The notes under the pieces: model-generated
Databases searched by the model: none
What the model saw: the letters and a program-made list of their open reading frames with translations, nothing else
What the model was told of the DNA's origin: nothing
Virus record (IMG/VR): IMGVR_UViG_3300023174_000082
Location: 1-64,000 of that record
DNA: 64,000 nucleotides
Source: a virus
Direction: 5' to 3' (one strand)
Program-made: the position numbers and the translations under genes
Shown: piece by piece, positions 8,951 to 17,220 of the stretch
Layout: each line of letters opens with the position of its first letter
Position numbering within the stretch: position 1 is the first letter of the stretch

Positions 8951-10021
8951 GTCTGACATCATAAGTTTAGGTTGAGAGATAGTGGCCGAAAGCGATGGCA
9001 TAGAATTTCCGCGCCAGACTTGATATTCTAACTGGGCAGCATGCTCCATGTTTTGTGGGGTGTATGTTAACCCCTGCTGAGGTTGATTGTGATTGACCCA
9101 ATGATTGTAATGCAACAAACACTGATCAATGTTTTGAATCAAACTGGCCTTTTCGCCCAAGGTATGCAGTTTGATAGGAATACCCGACACCAGTATGCCT
9201 TGGTCTTGCAGATCCTGCAAATGAATTCTAGCAGCACCGTATAAATCAATATGCGTGGTCATGAAGTCATTTTCTTCTGCGCTGAATTGATAATCAAAAC
9301 TCACAAGACTCAGCAAGTAATGCATGCGATTCCAGTCAGCCCAGGAAATGTCAAAACGATCATGCCACTTTAGAGGATTGTTGAATTTTCTAAAGCATCC
9401 AAGGTTTACAATAAAATTTTCAATGTTAGGCAAGTCACGTTCGTATTCAAAATAAGCATTTACTGTGAAGTGTGCATCCACCCAGGCCAAGTAATCTTGG
9501 TAGGCTGTGAGATATCTGTCCATTACATCAGGCTGTATGTTTATGCCTTGTTTTTGCAATTCAGCAAACGTTTGATGTTTTTCTTCAAAACTGTAAACGT
9601 TGAGTTTTTTACTTTCAGCGGATATACACCAACTCATTGCGTGTTCGAACAAGTTTTCTCTGCGGGCAGCAATAATATAAAAGTTTTCATTGAGCCACTG
9701 ATAAAAACTCAATTGATCAGACAAACTGTCTCTTCGTTTTTTTATGTGATAGTGCGCCAATCTACTGACCACATCATGCCCACGCGACGAAAGCATTTGA
9801 GTGATAGTGCTTAAACTTTGATGGTATCCCCAAGCATCAGGCTTTTTGCCCAACATGTTTGTTTTGTAATACTCATTGGGATACTCAACCAACCCATTGG
9901 TCAGCTCGTGTAGATTTACTGTGAGTGGGGTTTGGTTTTCGTTTATATTAGCATACACTGTTATCAAGCGTTGCAATAATGTACTGCCCACACGGTCAGG
10001 TGTAAGTATAAGAACGTTCAT
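8936..10021 (-). CDS. Sulfotransferase-like protein
   Basis: 361 residues from ATG 10021 (an ATG at 10027 adds two residues). It opens MNVLILTPDRVGSTLLQRL: the PxRxGSTxL segment after the first beta strand matches the 5'-phosphosulfate-binding loop of PAPS-dependent sulfotransferases. A second segment, FYIIAARRENLFEHAMSW, has the position and character of the 3'-phosphate-binding region (arginine-rich strand, then helix). The remaining helical C-terminus is unassigned. It is the first gene of the minus-strand modification operon and is divergent from the SGNH hydrolase. A late-type TATAAATA box lies at 10036-10029. Donor and acceptor are unknown; this is a fold-level call. Confidence 0.65.
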   Translation of the reverse strand: MNVLILTPDRVGSTLLQRLITVYANINENQTPLTVNLHELTNGLVEYPNEYYKTNMLGKKPDAWGYHQSLSTITQMLSSRGHDVVSRLAHYHIKKRRDSLSDQLSFYQWLNENFYIIAARRENLFEHAMSWCISAESKKLNVYSFEEKHQTFAELQKQGINIQPDVMDRYLTAYQDYLAWVDAHFTVNAYFEYERDLPNIENFIVNLGCFRKFNNPLKWHDRFDISWADWNRMHYLLSLVSFDYQFSAEENDFMTTHIDLYGAARIHLQDLQDQGILVSGIPIKLHTLGEKASLIQNIDQCLLHYNHWVNHNQPQQGLTYTPQNMEHAAQLEYQVWRGNSMPSLSATISQPKLMMSDLKFD

Positions 10022-10028
10022 TGGCAAA

Positions 10029-10036
10029 TATTTATA
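10029..10036 (-). promoter_or_regulatory. T4-type late promoter box (TATAAATA), nearly leaderless
   Basis: A perfect TATAAATA on the minus strand. If transcription starts 6-7 nt downstream as in T4 late promoters, it begins just past the ATG at 10027 and within 2 nt of the ATG at 10021. No Shine-Dalgarno precedes either ATG. Confidence 0.55.
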
Positions 10037-10044
10037 GATACACC

Positions 10045-10728
10045 ATGCATAAGATTATAATTCCCAGATACGCAAATTTGTCGTGTTCACAATTAGGGCA
10101 CGACAGCCCAACACATGCTGGTCAAAAGTTTTTCATGCATGAGCCAGTACAATATCAATTCAATGCCAACGGTTTTAGAACACACGATTTTTCCCAGCTT
10201 GATTCCAACTGTGTGTTGATTGTTGGCGACAGTTATACACTGGGCATGGGCGAAAATATTAACTGTTGCTACACTACCATAATAGAACAGCAACTGGGTT
10301 GGCCAGTGTTCAATATCAGTTTGAATGGTGCCAGCAATGATTGGATTGCTAGGCGCACAAAAGACATGCTAGACATAGTACAACCACGTGCAATTGTAAT
10401 ACATTACACATTTAGTCATCGTCGTGAATTCCACAACACAGCCTGGCACGATGACGAACGCACCTTGTGCGAACCTGTGCATACATCAGCTGAAAATTTT
10501 GATAACTGGCAACAAAATTTTAATAAAATTATTGCATCAGCTGGATCAACACCGTTGATTCACAGCTTTATCCCAAATTGGCACGATGCACCAGTTGATT
10601 ATGCTGTCATGCCAGGCATGATACTGCCACCCATTGAGTCAGTGGACTGTGCTCGTGATGGGTTTCATTACGGACCACGCACACATCAACTGTTGGCCAA
10701 TCAAATTACCAACCTTCTTGCTGCCTAA
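10045..10728 (+). CDS. SGNH/GDSL-type hydrolase
   Basis: 227 residues from ATG 10045; a TTG at 10021 would add eight residues. Block I is IVGDSYTLGMG (Ser63 as candidate nucleophile in GDSY), block III is NISLNGASND, and the C-terminal catalytic pair is CARDGFHYG (Asp and His spaced D-x2-H). These are the hallmarks of SGNH esterases, which add or remove acyl groups, often from sugars. It is the only plus-strand gene in this region and its 3' end overlaps the convergent glycosyltransferase by 23 nt. Its location between sulfotransferase-like and glycosyltransferase genes suggests a role in tailoring a glycan, by inference. Confidence 0.72.
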   Translation: MHKIIIPRYANLSCSQLGHDSPTHAGQKFFMHEPVQYQFNANGFRTHDFSQLDSNCVLIVGDSYTLGMGENINCCYTTIIEQQLGWPVFNISLNGASNDWIARRTKDMLDIVQPRAIVIHYTFSHRREFHNTAWHDDERTLCEPVHTSAENFDNWQQNFNKIIASAGSTPLIHSFIPNWHDAPVDYAVMPGMILPPIESVDCARDGFHYGPRTHQLLANQITNLLAA

Positions 10729-11629
10729 TAACATCTATTTCACGTGTCATAACACCACGATTGCGCCAGTCAGAACGATAGTGATATTTGAAGAACGCTG
10801 ATTGTTCTGCTTCCAATATGGCCATCGGAAGATCCAATTGTGTGCCCAGTTCAGGACCCAGTTGATTGCTGAGTATGCGAGGGTTTGAATCTTTCACAGT
10901 ATCCCACAGCGCCTCTAGTGCAGCAAAATCTTGTACTTGACGATGATCCCAGTTTGTGAGCATGGTCATGTATGTGCCTTGGCGGCTGCCAGCAATAGCC
11001 CATTCTCCGTGATCAACGTCTGTGCCAATGTTGTGCCAGATAGTCAAGTTGTCAAGATTGCGTAGCACTTGATTTTTAAATTCTTCCACAGTGGGTCGGC
11101 GCCCGCGTTGCAGACACATCTTAACACCTTCACGGAATCCTGCACGCCAGGCATGAAATGGCGATCCATTGGGATAGGTATTTGAGTAGCAGTCGTGCAT
11201 GGGCCAGTATAAAGGATCAAAGCAAAACTCTACTTCAGTTTCTGCACGACCATCCGTGGCTTCGTGAGTTTGCATGTTCTGCACAAAGTCTCGGGTCCAA
11301 CTACTCAGGCCACCGTTGCCATACATCAGTCCGTTGATATGGTTACGTGCCCGCCACCGGAACACAGCACTCTCATATTCTTCATTAGGAAAAACAAGTG
11401 TCTGATTAAAAAACGCCGGGTCGGGGAGATTGTCGCCATCGATGAGAATGAATCTATCCGTACTACTCGCTTGGGCTGCCGCTTTGTGAGCTGCATCGCT
11501 CCCTTTAACGCCATCCACCCGTTGTGCCCAAGGAACCATATTCCTAATCTTGACCCAAAATTCTTCTCGTTGTGGTTCGTCATAACTCAAGTATATGCAA
11601 TCTAAGTCTGCAACGTCAATCTGTTTCAT
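10706..11629 (-). CDS. Glycosyltransferase, GT-A type (DxD)
   Basis: 307 residues. The N-terminus (DCIYLSYDEPQREEFW ... VDGVKGSDAAHKAAAQ) and the motif FILIDGDNLPD (DGD at 64-66) match the nucleotide-sugar and metal-binding part of GT-A enzymes; GNGGLSSWTRDF resembles the acceptor-side GNGG region. The domain transfers a sugar from a nucleotide donor. It ends a four- to five-gene minus operon with two other DxD-bearing genes. Its 3' end runs 23 nt into the convergent SGNH gene. Donor and acceptor unknown. Confidence 0.75.
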   Translation of the reverse strand: MKQIDVADLDCIYLSYDEPQREEFWVKIRNMVPWAQRVDGVKGSDAAHKAAAQASSTDRFILIDGDNLPDPAFFNQTLVFPNEEYESAVFRWRARNHINGLMYGNGGLSSWTRDFVQNMQTHEATDGRAETEVEFCFDPLYWPMHDCYSNTYPNGSPFHAWRAGFREGVKMCLQRGRRPTVEEFKNQVLRNLDNLTIWHNIGTDVDHGEWAIAGSRQGTYMTMLTNWDHRQVQDFAALEALWDTVKDSNPRILSNQLGPELGTQLDLPMAILEAEQSAFFKYHYRSDWRNRGVMTREIDVIRQQEGW

Positions 11630-11945
11630 AAGTTTGTTTGCTCCAATATGTGCCGTGTTCTTTTACCACAATGGTTACATCATCAGGATGACACATTGTG
11701 CCTGAATTTTGTGGTACAAGTTTTTGTGTGGTTTTCCAAGTTGTTTCTACAAGTTTACCATCTCGCACACGCACACGAGTGGAATTTTTAGCAAATGTTT
11801 CTTGATCAATTTCTATGTATGTACCAGGCAGATCTTCCATGCTGTAAAATAAAGGACAGCCCTGGTCATCATGATACAATCTGTACGTTACAGGATCAGG
11901 CCTGGGCATGTGTTCTAGTGCGCCAAAAAATTCCTCAGGTGTCAT
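11616..11945 (-). CDS. Unknown protein
   Basis: 109 residues from the ATG at 11945, chosen because it forms an ATGA overlap with the preceding stop; a longer frame to 12023 would run deep into that gene. Sequence is hydrophilic with no signal or membrane segment: PDPVTYRLYHDDQGCPLFYSMED, then EIDQETFAKNSTRVRVRDGKLV. The beta-strand-rich pattern suggests a small soluble domain. I do not recognise the family. Position between two glycosyltransferases suggests an accessory role. Confidence 0.65.
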   Translation of the reverse strand: MTPEEFFGALEHMPRPDPVTYRLYHDDQGCPLFYSMEDLPGTYIEIDQETFAKNSTRVRVRDGKLVETTWKTTQKLVPQNSGTMCHPDDVTIVVKEHGTYWSKQTYETD

Positions 11946-12712
11946 TTCCAGCCTCGTCCATAGTGAAACGCACCCCACTGTGCCACTGTGTTGATACGCA
12001 AGCGCCAGTCTGAATATTCCCATACCAGTTCACGACCCCAGTATTCAGTTTCAGTTCCAGCGTGGTGCCGTTTCATGTGTACAATTTTTGGATACGAAGC
12101 AAATGGCAAGGTCACACGTTCTGGACCCATGATTTCAGCTGCCATGGCATACACTAGATCAGTGTCTGCTGTTTCGGGTGCAAACTTCAACAGTTGCCTG
12201 AATTGCGGCCAGTTGGCAAATATATCACGCACTAACATAAAGAACTCTTGAGCTGTGAGGCTCAATCGCCAGTAAGTTACGGCATTGTACACATCTGGTA
12301 AGTTGTTCACATCAAACACTGATCTGTAGTTTCTAGCTGGGCTAACTTGGTCTTGCCAGTTTCTGCAACCAGTTGATACCACAACATCACGATGCCTAAA
12401 CAAAGTCCACCAGTGCGATATGTCACTCACAATCAGCATGTCTGCTTCTAGCTTTATGGTTTCCCTAAACGGTGAGTTCTTGAACACCTGCCAGTCATTG
12501 GCCCAAGGGTTTTCACGGTCCACATTGTCAATCACTTGATAGTGATCGTATATGGGATCGTTGCTTTGCTTGGCATCTGTAATCAAACAAACTTTTGCAC
12601 CCGGATCCCAACGTTTGATTGTTTTGGTCAATGTTCTAGCACAATCCAAGTAGTCAACTTTGTCAGAGTTAATGGCCAGTATCACATAACCTTGTTCATC
12701 AATGGGACGCAA
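11942..12712 (-). CDS. Glycosyltransferase-like protein, GT-A type
   Basis: 256 residues. Begins with a beta strand and a serine/aspartate turn (YVILAINSDKVDYLDCARTLTKTI), typical of GT8-like enzymes, and has IKLEADMLIVSDI at about residues 86-98, where EAD takes the place of the metal-binding DxD. The following HWWTLFRHRDVVV and the late PKIVHMK histidine are also GT8-like. Overlaps both neighbours (14 and 4 nt). Likely uses a nucleotide sugar; specificity unknown. Confidence 0.65.
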   Translation of the reverse strand: MRPIDEQGYVILAINSDKVDYLDCARTLTKTIKRWDPGAKVCLITDAKQSNDPIYDHYQVIDNVDRENPWANDWQVFKNSPFRETIKLEADMLIVSDISHWWTLFRHRDVVVSTGCRNWQDQVSPARNYRSVFDVNNLPDVYNAVTYWRLSLTAQEFFMLVRDIFANWPQFRQLLKFAPETADTDLVYAMAAEIMGPERVTLPFASYPKIVHMKRHHAGTETEYWGRELVWEYSDWRLRINTVAQWGAFHYGRGWK

Positions 12713-13496
12713 TTATCATCTCCAAATGACGTTTGCCCATGGCGTGAAAATCCATGCCTGACCAACCTAGTGTTTTGCGCTTTTGATCACTGTCCATGTA
12801 ATTTATTGTGTAGTAGTCTGGGCCATTACTGGTCAACGCAGTGTCGGGCATGGCGGTCATCAAGGGCCAAGGAATTTGGTCTACTAAGCCAGTGTGCCCG
12901 CTCACTATGCCAATAGCAATGGTCAACGCAAAGTCGTTTCTATAAGTTTTTTTATCAATCCCGTACAAGTCTCGGTAGTGTTGCCAGTTGTCACGAATCA
13001 TATTCATGCAATCAAAAATGTACTGTGCAGTGTTTGATTGACGAAACATCATCACAGTGGCCCAATACATGGGAATGTTGTAGCGTCCAAATACATTGAG
13101 TCCTGTTAAGGGATAGCCGCCAGCAAGATTTACAGCAGTTTTGTGACACATGAAATCTGTGTTACATTCCAAAACAGTTTTGAGGTCTGAGCTGGCCACA
13201 ACATAATCTGCATCTAGCACCAGGGTCTGTTCCCACGGGCTCAGTGTATATGCATCTACCCTACCGGCATTGTGCCAGGTCACAGTTTGATTGTAATCTT
13301 CAAAATATCTGGTACCACCACTTTGTGCTCGGGAGTTTATGACATAATCAAAGTCGCCTAGCGGGTTTTCATAATCAGTTACCACAGCCACAGGGATTCC
13401 AAGATGCCGGTGTATGTTTTTGGCAGACCATGCTGCCATAGAAATATAATCAGTTTGCTCGTTATCAAAAGCAAATATCAGTGCGCCAGTGGTCAT
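12699..13496 (-). CDS. Glycosyltransferase-like protein, GT-A type (DxD)
   Basis: 265 residues from the ATG at 13496; a longer frame to 13553 is possible but would overlap the upstream gene by about 60 nt. MTTGALIFAFDNEQTDYISMAAWSA is the first strand-helix unit, and TLVLDADYVVAS (DAD at 95-97) is the metal-binding DxD. Later segments (NVFGRYNIPMYWATVMMF, NDFALTIAIGI) resemble the donor-site half of GT8-like folds. Same operon as the two genes downstream. Target unknown; virion or host-surface glycans are candidates. Confidence 0.7.
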   Translation of the reverse strand: MTTGALIFAFDNEQTDYISMAAWSAKNIHRHLGIPVAVVTDYENPLGDFDYVINSRAQSGGTRYFEDYNQTVTWHNAGRVDAYTLSPWEQTLVLDADYVVASSDLKTVLECNTDFMCHKTAVNLAGGYPLTGLNVFGRYNIPMYWATVMMFRQSNTAQYIFDCMNMIRDNWQHYRDLYGIDKKTYRNDFALTIAIGIVSGHTGLVDQIPWPLMTAMPDTALTSNGPDYYTINYMDSDQKRKTLGWSGMDFHAMGKRHLEMIIASH

Positions 13497-13798
13497 CGCT
13501 GTTTGCTGAGTTCGTTGTGTACTGCAAGCCAAGCATTCATTTGCTCTTGCCAACGTTGCATGGCCAAGCTGCGCAGTTCTTCAGGACGTACTTGTACAGG
13601 ATTTTCATACAAGTCCAATAGCACTGCATTGCCCGGAGGCACAGCAGCCAAGATGTTTATGAGTTCAGGTCCAGCACGCCACATGCCGCCGGCATGTGCA
13701 AATATCATTCGTGCTTCGTACTTTTCTCGAATAACACGTTTAGCGGTGGCGTGGTCAAATCTTGCTCGTGCATGAGCAATTAAGTTTTCAGTATCCAT
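13493..13798 (-). CDS. Small conserved phage protein, unknown function
   Basis: 101 residues, mainly helical: DTENLIAHARARFDHATAKRVIREKYEARM, a middle segment PPGNAVLLDLYENPVQVRPEEL, and a helical tail ending EQMNAWLAVHNELSKQR. No catalytic motif is seen. It opens the operon 13798 to 10706 and is linked to the next gene by an ATGA overlap. Transcription from the sigma70-type promoter at 13804-13832 would start on its ATG. I believe similar proteins occur in other T4-like aquatic phages but cannot name one. Confidence 0.65.
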   Translation of the reverse strand: MDTENLIAHARARFDHATAKRVIREKYEARMIFAHAGGMWRAGPELINILAAVPPGNAVLLDLYENPVQVRPEELRSLAMQRWQEQMNAWLAVHNELSKQR

Positions 13799-13803
13799 GT
13801 TGA

Positions 13804-13832
13804 ATTATAACAGAAAGTGCAAGGGCTGTAAA
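13804..13832 (-). promoter_or_regulatory. Strong sigma70-type promoter, apparently leaderless
   Basis: Minus strand TTTACA (13832-13827; 5 of 6 to consensus), 17-nt spacer, then TATAAT (13809-13804) with an upstream TGT. Only five nucleotides separate the -10 box from the ATG at 13798, so the start of transcription falls at or next to the start codon and no ribosome binding site can be present in the transcript. Drives the glycosyltransferase operon. Confidence 0.65.
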
Positions 13833-13841
13833 CCCTTTTGG

Positions 13842-14792
13842 TTAAGCTGTTGTTGCGGCAACTGAAGGGGTTCCCCAGCTCGCGCTTAGATATGTTGTGC
13901 TGGGTGGATAGTAAGTCACAATGGTACAAGGTGCTGTACCAGGTGTTGCACCTGCGGCAGCCGTACCACCTGAAATTGGGTCGCCGTCTGATGCTGACCA
14001 TAAAGTGGTAATGGTCAGTGCAGTTGATCCTGCATTTTTAGCAAGCGAGTGCTGAATGAAGTTTGCAGTGTAAGGTGCGGTGTCAGCAAATTGTTTGTAA
14101 ACTATCACAGCAGCGCCGCCGGCAACTAGGGCATCCCATCCGTTACCTGTGGTCAATGTATTTGGTGTACCAGTTCCGCCAATTTTGGTTACACCTGTAT
14201 ATGAGGTGCCAGCAATGGTGTGAGCTGATGCCAGTCCAGAAATCCAAATGTCGCCGCACAGGGTTGAGGCCAGGTCATTCCATTCCGGATCGCCTGTTTG
14301 GCCTGTTGCTGATTTGGCGACGTCAATTTTAACCAAACCACCTGCATTGAAAAAATATTGAGCAGCAGCAGATGATGCAAAGGTAACGGTATTAGTAAAA
14401 GTAATGGTCCAGGTGGCACCTGTGGTTGCAGCAGTTTTGGAGTTTGTACCACTCCAACCAGTAAACTGTGAGCCAACAGCCACAGCTTGATATCGATTAT
14501 TATAGGTATTGGTAAGATCAGTGTTTACCGCTGCCAACACACTCACAAGAGTTCCTGTGGTCGGCGCACTTCTAGCGGTAATTGTAGTACCTTGATGGCT
14601 GGCCTGCGAGCTGATGGTGTTTACCAAGCTGGCCCACTGAGTAGCTGTTACTGTTCCTGCGGTACTTACTGTGCTTAGAGCTGTTTGTCCGTATGATGTG
14701 TCCCAGGTGGCGTTAACGTTGGCGCCAGCAGTGGTGCTAACAAAACCGTTGTAATCTGTGGCCTGAATTAAGCCGCCTGCTGAATATGTCAT
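13842..14792 (-). CDS. Virion structural protein, probably tail fibre or adhesin
   Basis: 316 residues rich in Thr, Ala, Gly and Ser, with beta-strand-like alternation throughout. The start MTYSAGGLIQATDYNGF is a common opening of phage tail-fibre-associated proteins, and YFFNAGGLVKID is another recurring piece. It follows the tail fibre at 14805-16586 after 12 nt that hold an AGGATA ribosome binding site. No enzymatic motif. Specific attachment role is inferred from composition and position. Confidence 0.6.
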   Translation of the reverse strand: MTYSAGGLIQATDYNGFVSTTAGANVNATWDTSYGQTALSTVSTAGTVTATQWASLVNTISSQASHQGTTITARSAPTTGTLVSVLAAVNTDLTNTYNNRYQAVAVGSQFTGWSGTNSKTAATTGATWTITFTNTVTFASSAAAQYFFNAGGLVKIDVAKSATGQTGDPEWNDLASTLCGDIWISGLASAHTIAGTSYTGVTKIGGTGTPNTLTTGNGWDALVAGGAAVIVYKQFADTAPYTANFIQHSLAKNAGSTALTITTLWSASDGDPISGGTAAAGATPGTAPCTIVTYYPPSTTYLSASWGTPSVAATTA

Positions 14793-14804
14793 TCTAGTAT
14801 CCTG

Positions 14805-16586
14805 TTATTTTATTGTCACAATAGCTTCAATTGTACCCAATCCAGCGTCTAGTTTGCTACCTAGTGCTCGTCCAATTACATTGAAGGCTGTGGCTTCACC
14901 AGCTTGTGCAGCACGAGCAACACCGTCACCTGCGCTGACCAATCTATCACCTTTGCGTATTACACCGATTACTTGAACTGGTACACGCCCAGTCATTGCA
15001 ACTGGAGGGTGTGTATCGTCTTCACCTGCGCCACCGTTCATGGTGTAAGCTGGTCTAGTACTTATCACACCAAACACATTTTCGCTTAGATCTTGGCGTG
15101 CCCGAGTAATTTCTTTAACTCCACCTAGCTCAACCACAGTACCTGGTTCTAGCAATTCGTCAGCTTCAAAACGTTCTGCAACGTCAGCATACAGAGCTGT
15201 GGTAGCTGTAGCAAACACACGGTTAAAGTAGTTTGAACTTGAGCCAATGTTGCCCACAGCGTTTGTGCCAGACTTGTCAATGCTAGGCACAGTTAAGCCT
15301 GTAAGAATTGCACCAGAAGTTGTGAACACTGCCACGTTGGATGTAGCACCAACTGTGATGTTGGCATTACCACCTGGTGCGCCAATGTTGGCTTCGGTGG
15401 ATCCGTTAACAATCTTGGTCACGCTAACCGCTGCGCTCAAGCCTGTGAGCTGGCTGCCGTTACCAAGGAAGAAAGTACCAGCAATATTACCAGCTGAATC
15501 AATGTTGCCAGTGGCTGACACCAGGCCAGTAGTACGCAAGTTGCCAGCTTGTACGTTTCCGCTGGCACTGACTGTTACACCTTGCACCAAGGTGGTTGCA
15601 ATTACGTTACCGCCTGTTACGTTGCCTGTGGCGCTGACCAAGCCGCCTGTTAATACGTTACCGCCTGTTACGTTACCAGTAACACCAAGTGTGGTGCCAA
15701 CTGTGGCAGCATTGGCCACTGCAAATGTTCCATTGCCTCCTAATGCTCTAGCAACGTTGTAGATAGTTCCGCCTACGTTGGCTTGAATAATCAAATTGCC
15801 GCCTGAAATGTCTCCGCGGATTTGTGCATCATTTGAACTTTGTGTTACGCTGAATGCGTTGGTTGCACCCACAAACAATCCTGAATTGTTTAACACACGC
15901 AAAATACCAGTGGTAGAAGTATTGGTATCACTGCGCATGAATTGTGAACTGGTCAAGCTGTTGAGATAGCTGGCATTGTTTGCAGTACCAGCAAAAATTG
16001 GGCTGTTGGTAGCTGTTAATGTAATACCTGGATAAACTGTGGGGAATGTTGCTTGCAAGCTGGCTTGAGGAACAAAACTTGATGTATCATACACAATACC
16101 CACACGGTTGTTGTTTACATACAAACTGGTAATGTATTTTGTACCACCTACAGAGTCTGTAATGGTTTCAGGAATTGCACCTGATGTTCCCTGGCTGGCG
16201 CTGTATGCCGGGCCAACCACAATAAAAGCAGCGCCAGTCCAAACTTTCAACTGCTGGTTAGTGGTATCATACCACAAGTCGCCAGTGACGTTTGATGCAG
16301 GAGCACTAGAACTGGCAGTGGCAGCACTAATAGTTTTGAATGTAGAACCGTTGTAAACTTTTAGCAAGTTGTTGGTTTTGTCCCACCACAACTGTCCGGT
16401 CAACGGAGCAGCGGGCGCCGAAGTGTTAGATCCATTTTCCAACAATCGAACAAAGTTATTGTCCAAAAATTGACCGTATCCAGCGTAGTTTTTGCCCACT
16501 AATGTCATTGCGCTTGCGGTGTTTGTTGCACCATCAGCAATAGTTGCAAAAACTGTGCCGTCTGTTAGTGTAATTGTATATGCCAT
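14805..16586 (-). CDS. Tail fibre-like protein with repetitive stalk and C-terminal head domain
   Basis: 593 residues. The N-terminus (TDGTVFATIADGATNT, GQLWWDKTNNLLKVYNG, GDLWYDTTNQQLKVW) contains two similar short beta modules common in phage fibre proteins. The middle (about 295-370) is a run of GNVTGGNV / GLVSATGN repeats that suggest a beta-helix stalk. The C-terminus (YADVAERFEADELLEPGTVVELGG ... GVISTRPAYTMN ... GRVPVQVIG) resembles a head domain found at the end of many phage fibres. A perfect late promoter box and AGG-type ribosome site precede the ATG. Likely host recognition. Confidence 0.72.
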   Translation of the reverse strand: MAYTITLTDGTVFATIADGATNTASAMTLVGKNYAGYGQFLDNNFVRLLENGSNTSAPAAPLTGQLWWDKTNNLLKVYNGSTFKTISAATASSSAPASNVTGDLWYDTTNQQLKVWTGAAFIVVGPAYSASQGTSGAIPETITDSVGGTKYITSLYVNNNRVGIVYDTSSFVPQASLQATFPTVYPGITLTATNSPIFAGTANNASYLNSLTSSQFMRSDTNTSTTGILRVLNNSGLFVGATNAFSVTQSSNDAQIRGDISGGNLIIQANVGGTIYNVARALGGNGTFAVANAATVGTTLGVTGNVTGGNVLTGGLVSATGNVTGGNVIATTLVQGVTVSASGNVQAGNLRTTGLVSATGNIDSAGNIAGTFFLGNGSQLTGLSAAVSVTKIVNGSTEANIGAPGGNANITVGATSNVAVFTTSGAILTGLTVPSIDKSGTNAVGNIGSSSNYFNRVFATATTALYADVAERFEADELLEPGTVVELGGVKEITRARQDLSENVFGVISTRPAYTMNGGAGEDDTHPPVAMTGRVPVQVIGVIRKGDRLVSAGDGVARAAQAGEATAFNVIGRALGSKLDAGLGTIEAIVTIK

Positions 16587-16611
16587 GTCAGTTACCTGTT
16601 CCTAGTTCGAA

Positions 16612-16619
16612 TATTTATA
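16612..16619 (-). promoter_or_regulatory. T4-type late promoter box (TATAAATA)
   Basis: Perfect TATAAATA on the minus strand, 25 nt before the ATG of the tail fibre gene at 16586. The predicted leader of about 20 nt includes an AGGTAA-type ribosome site. It overlaps the stop region of the upstream gene at 16615. Confidence 0.65.
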
Positions 16620-17220
16620 CAGCGTTTATGTTGCTCAGCGTCTGTATCCGCAGTGTGTAGTCAATCTGAATTTGACGGTTCAAACTCTTTTGCACAGGGT
16701 GAAAAATCACATGTGTAATCAGTCTTAAATCGTCAGCAGATCCATTCCAGGATTTGAGTCCCAGTTCGTCAAAAACAAATTCACCATTGTAATTGGTAGA
16801 ATTATCAAAAGCCTGTTGTTCTGGTGGTTCGCCGTAGTCCAGCAAACAAGTTACCAAGATATCTGTGTACACGGTGCCCGATGTGTGTAGCACTGTCATT
16901 TTATTATTGGTTGGGTCAGTGTCTGCTGCATCATTATCGTCCACAACTTTGGCGTATGTTTCGTTATAAAGATCGGCGTTTTGCCCTGTGGTATTTGGGG
17001 GCAAGTAAGTGATCACGCCTGTGGGATCCACCGAGCTACCGCCGTTGCCAAATGCCATTTCGTATATTCTACCCAGTCCTCTGTTGCTCAGTGTTTGGGC
17101 CATAGCAATGGATATATTCTCGTAGTGAATTGCGTTCTTTTTATCTAGTAAAATTTCACCCGAAACTGGGTCATGTATTTTTACAAATCCTTCAATTTTG
17201 CACAGTCCTGGTACTATCAT
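16615..17220 (-). CDS. Unknown structural protein
   Basis: 201 residues. Opens MIVPGLCKIEGFVKIHDPVSGEILLDKKNAIHYENISIAMAQ (first part only cited as a landmark) and continues with IYEMAFGNGGSSVDPTG and a beta-rich C-terminus ending in IQIDYTLRIQTLS. No enzyme motif. The start overlaps the stop of the preceding 49-residue gene as ATGA. Position between the giant baseplate protein and the tail fibre suggests a virion component such as a fibre connector. Confidence 0.6.
   Translation of the reverse strand: MIVPGLCKIEGFVKIHDPVSGEILLDKKNAIHYENISIAMAQTLSNRGLGRIYEMAFGNGGSSVDPTGVITYLPPNTTGQNADLYNETYAKVVDDNDAADTDPTNNKMTVLHTSGTVYTDILVTCLLDYGEPPEQQAFDNSTNYNGEFVFDELGLKSWNGSADDLRLITHVIFHPVQKSLNRQIQIDYTLRIQTLSNINAV

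Noticed and set aside
1-10027. Classical RiPP cluster with a precursor peptide
   Set aside because: No small precursor-like gene, RRE domain or transporter is visible between the tightly overlapping radical SAM genes.
13821-13837. AAGGG/CCCTT hairpin as terminator of the structural operon
   Set aside because: The T run is on the wrong strand for the minus-strand genes, and the bases form the -35 element of a better supported promoter.
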